Assembly (NCBI GenBank): GCA_012511695.1
Contig: JAAZFO010000210.1
Location: forward strand, 1-8,655
Length of the DNA: 8,655 bases
Direction of reading: 5' to 3'
Source: Erysipelotrichia bacterium
Lineage (GTDB): Bacteria > Bacillota_I > Bacilli_A > RFN20 > CAG-826
The notes beneath the pieces are model-generated. The model saw nothing but the letters and a program-made list of their open reading frames with translations, did not search any database and was not told the DNA's origin. Position numbers and translations under genes: made by a program. Position 1 is the first letter of the stretch, and the number at the start of each line of letters is the position of its first letter. Positions 6,557 through 8,655 of the stretch are shown in pieces.

Positions 6557-7957
6557 ATGGAAAATAAAATCATTGGTACAATCAAACAAGTCGTTGGGCC
6601 AATTGTTGATGTGCAATTTAAAAATCAACGTTTACCTGAATTACTTACCGCCTTAATAATTCCGCTTGAAAAAAAAGGTTCTTTAACAGTTGAAGTCATG
6701 CAACATATCGGCGACGATATCGTCAGATGTGTCTCAATGGGAGCTACTGAAGGGCTCACTCGTGGGATGGAAGTTATTTCTACTGAAGGACCAATTCGTG
6801 TACCCGTAGGTAGAGAAACATTAGGAAGAATGTTTAATGTTCTCGGGGAACCAATCGACGATAAACCCCCTTTAGACAAAGCTAAAAAAGAATCAATCCA
6901 CCGGCAGCCACCTAAATTTAAAGAACAAGCTGTCAAAATTGAAATTTTTGAAACCGGGATTAAAGTAATCGATTTATTGTGCCCTTATGTTAAGGGTGGC
7001 AAAATCGGCTTATTCGGTGGGGCTGGAGTTGGTAAAACTGTTTTAATTCAAGAGTTGATCAATAATATCGCCAATGTTAAAGGCGGAATCTCAGTTTTTG
7101 CGGGCGTTGGCGAAAGAAGTCGTGAAGGTAATGACTTATATTTTGAAATGGCCAAAACAGGGGTTCTCGATAAAACCGCTTTAGTTTTCGGACAGATGAA
7201 TGAACCACCAGGAGCGCGGATGCGCGTCGGGCTAAGTGCTCTGACTATGGCGGAATATTTCCGCGATGAAGAAAAAACTGACGTCTTACTTTTTATCGAT
7301 AATATTTTTAGATTCACACAAGCTGGTAGTGAAGTGTCAGCCCTTTTAGGGCGGATGCCTTCTGCGGTTGGCTATCAACCAACTCTGGCAACGGAAATGG
7401 GGCAGCTGCAAGAAAGAATTACGTCGACTAAAGATGGCTCGATCACTTCAGTGCAAGCTATTTATGTCCCTGCTGATGATTTAACTGATCCCGCTCCAGC
7501 AACGACATTTTCACACTTAGATGCTAAAACCGTTTTAGATCGAAATATCGCTTCTTTAGGTATTTATCCAGCAGTCGATCCCCTCAATTCTACTTCCACT
7601 GCTTTAGAAGTGGAATTTGTTGGTCAAGACCATTATAAAACGGCACGCCGTGTCATCGAAACTTTAGAAAAGTATAAAGAGCTGAGTGATATTATCGCTA
7701 TTTTAGGGCTCGATGAATTGAGCGAGGAAGATAAAATAATCGTCGCCAGAGCAAGAAGGCTCCGCAATTTCTTATCGCAGCCTTTCCATGTCGCTAGCCG
7801 CTGCAGTGGTATCGAAGGCATTTTTGTTAAGCGTGAAGATACAGTGCGTAGCTTTAAAGCAATTTTAGATGGCGAAGTCGATCACCTTCCAGAAGTAGCT
7901 TTTCTTTACGTCGGCACTATTGATGAAGTCAAAAGAAAAGCGGAGATGACCCAATAA
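6557..7957 (+). CDS. atpD: F1Fo ATP synthase subunit beta
   Basis: The 466-residue catalytic subunit binds ADP and phosphate and forms ATP. The N-terminal barrel has IGTIKQVVGPIVDVQF (6-21). Walker A is GGAGVGKT (154-161) with Lys160 and Thr161. The general-base region is GERSREG (185-191) with Glu186 and Arg187. Walker B ends at Asp248 in LLFIDNIFRF. The adenine-contact tyrosine is Tyr337 in GIYPAVDPL. The C-terminal DELSEED motif (386-392) that contacts gamma and epsilon is intact. Length is normal and no key residue is missing. The segment SRCSGIEGIF (414-423) differs from the common FTGIPGKYV-like block but lies away from the active site. The stop overlaps the atpC start by one base. Confidence 0.98.
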   Translation: MENKIIGTIKQVVGPIVDVQFKNQRLPELLTALIIPLEKKGSLTVEVMQHIGDDIVRCVSMGATEGLTRGMEVISTEGPIRVPVGRETLGRMFNVLGEPIDDKPPLDKAKKESIHRQPPKFKEQAVKIEIFETGIKVIDLLCPYVKGGKIGLFGGAGVGKTVLIQELINNIANVKGGISVFAGVGERSREGNDLYFEMAKTGVLDKTALVFGQMNEPPGARMRVGLSALTMAEYFRDEEKTDVLLFIDNIFRFTQAGSEVSALLGRMPSAVGYQPTLATEMGQLQERITSTKDGSITSVQAIYVPADDLTDPAPATTFSHLDAKTVLDRNIASLGIYPAVDPLNSTSTALEVEFVGQDHYKTARRVIETLEKYKELSDIIAILGLDELSEEDKIIVARARRLRNFLSQPFHVASRCSGIEGIFVKREDTVRSFKAILDGEVDHLPEVAFLYVGTIDEVKRKAEMTQ

Positions 7958-7959
7958 TG
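7955..7959 (+). promoter_or_regulatory. TAATG stop/start overlap joining atpD to atpC
   Basis: The stop of the beta gene and the start of the epsilon gene share one base. Only a weak GGAG 11 bases upstream is available, so epsilon synthesis probably follows beta by reinitiation, which would keep epsilon below beta in amount. Confidence 0.7.
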
Positions 7960-8355
7960 AAAAGCTTTTTGCTCTACATTCATACACCTTTCAGTCGTTA
8001 TTACAGTGGCTACGTCCAGGAAATTATTGTCGCTACTGACGAATATGTGCTCGGCATTTTACCTGATCACGCCCCTTTAGTGGCCAAAGTAAAAATCTCA
8101 AAATTAGTCATTGTCACCGCTAATAACCGCGACACCTATGCAGTTGGTGAAGGACTACTAAATGTCAAAAAAGATGAAGTCGTTTTACTCGTCGAAAGTA
8201 TTGAAAGTAAGCGTGAAATCGATATCGATCGCGCTAAACTCGCTAAAGATAAGGCCATTAATAAACTAAAAGATAGTTATAATATAGATAAAGAAAAAGT
8301 TCAAAAAGCATTAGCTAGAGCGAATAATCGCATCAGCGTTTACGAAAACGAATAG
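7957..8355 (+). CDS. atpC: F1Fo ATP synthase subunit epsilon, with ATP-binding motif
   Basis: The 132-residue epsilon subunit sits at the foot of gamma and can inhibit ATP hydrolysis. Residues 1-85 fit the N-terminal beta-sandwich, including LGILPDHAPLVAKV (32-45), the family's most conserved block. Residues 86-132 form the two-helix C-terminal domain. The latter contains IDIDRA (88-93), matching the I/L-D-x-x-R-A motif by which Bacillus PS3 epsilon binds ATP, plus Glu83 and two basic residues near the end (Arg121, Arg125). ATP-sensing control of hydrolysis is therefore plausible. The ATG shares a base with the atpD stop (TAATG) and has only a distant GGAG (7942-7945), so its translation likely depends on atpD. 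Confidence 0.95.
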   Translation: MKSFLLYIHTPFSRYYSGYVQEIIVATDEYVLGILPDHAPLVAKVKISKLVIVTANNRDTYAVGEGLLNVKKDEVVLLVESIESKREIDIDRAKLAKDKAINKLKDSYNIDKEKVQKALARANNRISVYENE

Positions 8356-8360
8356 GAGGA
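8354..8360 (+). promoter_or_regulatory. Strong ribosome binding site for the pyrophosphatase gene
   Basis: AGGAGGA lies five bases before the ATG at 8366 and begins within the TAG stop of atpC. It selects the 8366 start over an out-of-frame ATG at 8361. The close junction makes co-transcription with the atp genes likely. Confidence 0.88.
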
Positions 8361-8365
8361 ATGGT

Positions 8366-8655
8366 ATGCACCCTTGGCACGATGGTAAACCAAACCGCGT
8401 GAGCACTAAACAGTTTTTAGCCTTAATTGAAATATCTAAAGGGAGTAAAAACAAATACGAAGTAGATAAAGAAACTGGTCTACTCATCTTAGATAGAGTT
8501 CTTTTTACGAGTACTCATTATCCGCAAAATTATGGGTTCATTCCTTTGACATACGGCGAAGATTTTGATCCGCTTGATGTCTTGGTTTTGTGCTCAGAAG
8601 CCATTGTGCCGATGAGCTTTGTTGAATGTATTCCAATCGGCGTCTTAACGATGAC
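8366..8655 (+). CDS. ppa: Family I inorganic pyrophosphatase, N-terminal part (cut by window end)
   Basis: Ninety-six residues are present before the window ends. The product hydrolyses PPi to two phosphates in the cytoplasm with Mg2+. Reading from 8366, the protein starts MHPWHDG and contains EISKGSKNKYE (22-32), DRVLFTSTHYPQNYGFIP (43-60) and DFDPLDVLVL (66-75). By alignment with E. coli Ppa, the active-site residues Glu22, Lys30, Glu32, Arg44, Tyr56, Asp66, Asp68 and Asp71 are all present. The one oddity is Phe67, where the family signature D-x-D-P-x-D normally has Gly or another small or polar residue. The gene begins 10 bases after atpC and is probably the next cistron of the same operon. 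The C-terminal half, including further metal ligands, lies outside the window. Confidence 0.93.
   Translation, partial: MHPWHDGKPNRVSTKQFLALIEISKGSKNKYEVDKETGLLILDRVLFTSTHYPQNYGFIPLTYGEDFDPLDVLVLCSEAIVPMSFVECIPIGVLTM

Larger units (their letters stand above)
27..8655 (+). other. Probable single transcription unit: nicotinamidase, pfp, atpI-B-E-F-H-A-G-D-C, ppa
   Basis: Twelve genes on one strand follow each other with gaps of 18 bases or less. Overlaps occur at pfp/atpI (1 base), atpI/atpB (8), atpH/atpA (11) and atpD/atpC (1). No GC-rich hairpin followed by a T-run and no clear -35/-10 pair is seen between genes. The true promoter and terminator would lie outside the window. The first 26 bases hold only a ribosome binding site and perhaps the tail of an upstream gene, which cannot be read. 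An internal promoter inside a coding region cannot be excluded. Confidence 0.75.

Noticed and set aside
6713..6724. Perfect 12-base palindrome GACGATATCGTC
   Set aside because: It falls inside atpD codons for the conserved Gly-Asp-Asp-Ile-Val region and similar GAT/ATC-rich words are frequent throughout the window, so a chance coding origin is the simplest explanation.
8361..8363. Alternative ATG just before the pyrophosphatase start
   Set aside because: It is out of frame with the conserved protein and lies directly against the ribosome binding site; the ATG at 8366 has proper spacing and gives the typical MHPWHD start.

Overview
The window is a dense, single-strand gene run from a moderately AT-rich bacterium, most likely a low-GC Firmicutes or Tenericutes-related lineage. 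This rests on consensus AAGGAGG ribosome binding sites, TTA-rich leucine coding, a Bacillus-length c subunit, the gene order atpI-B-E-F-H-A-G-D-C, and a PPi-type phosphofructokinase. TGA is used as a stop (ends of atpI and atpB), so this is not the Mycoplasma/Spiroplasma code. I cannot name a genus.

Layout, all on the + strand: a nicotinamidase-like cysteine hydrolase (27-548); a pyrophosphate-type 6-phosphofructokinase (567-1772); a small four-helix membrane protein in the atpI position (1772-2161); the Fo genes atpB, atpE and atpF (2154-3651); the F1 genes atpH, atpA, atpG, atpD and atpC (3654-8355); and the 5' part of a family I inorganic pyrophosphatase (8366 to the window edge). The largest gap between genes is 18 bases and several genes overlap. 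I see no internal terminator, no convincing promoter, no RNA gene, no mobile element and no repeat array. No stretch of 300 bases lacks a gene.

Together the genes look like one energy-metabolism transcription unit. The phosphofructokinase carries the Asp and Lys that mark PPi use. The ATP synthase makes ATP or energises the membrane, and its c subunit has a two-carboxylate, Na+-type ion site. The final gene hydrolyses PPi. The nicotinamidase feeds NAD salvage, whose next step (nicotinate phosphoribosyltransferase) releases PPi. A PPi-balance theme is therefore plausible but inferred.

I do not see an undescribed system here. The parts most worth following up are the c-subunit ion site and its altered helix 1, the placement of PPi-using and PPi-destroying enzymes around the ATP synthase genes, and the match between ribosome-binding-site strength and subunit copy number.
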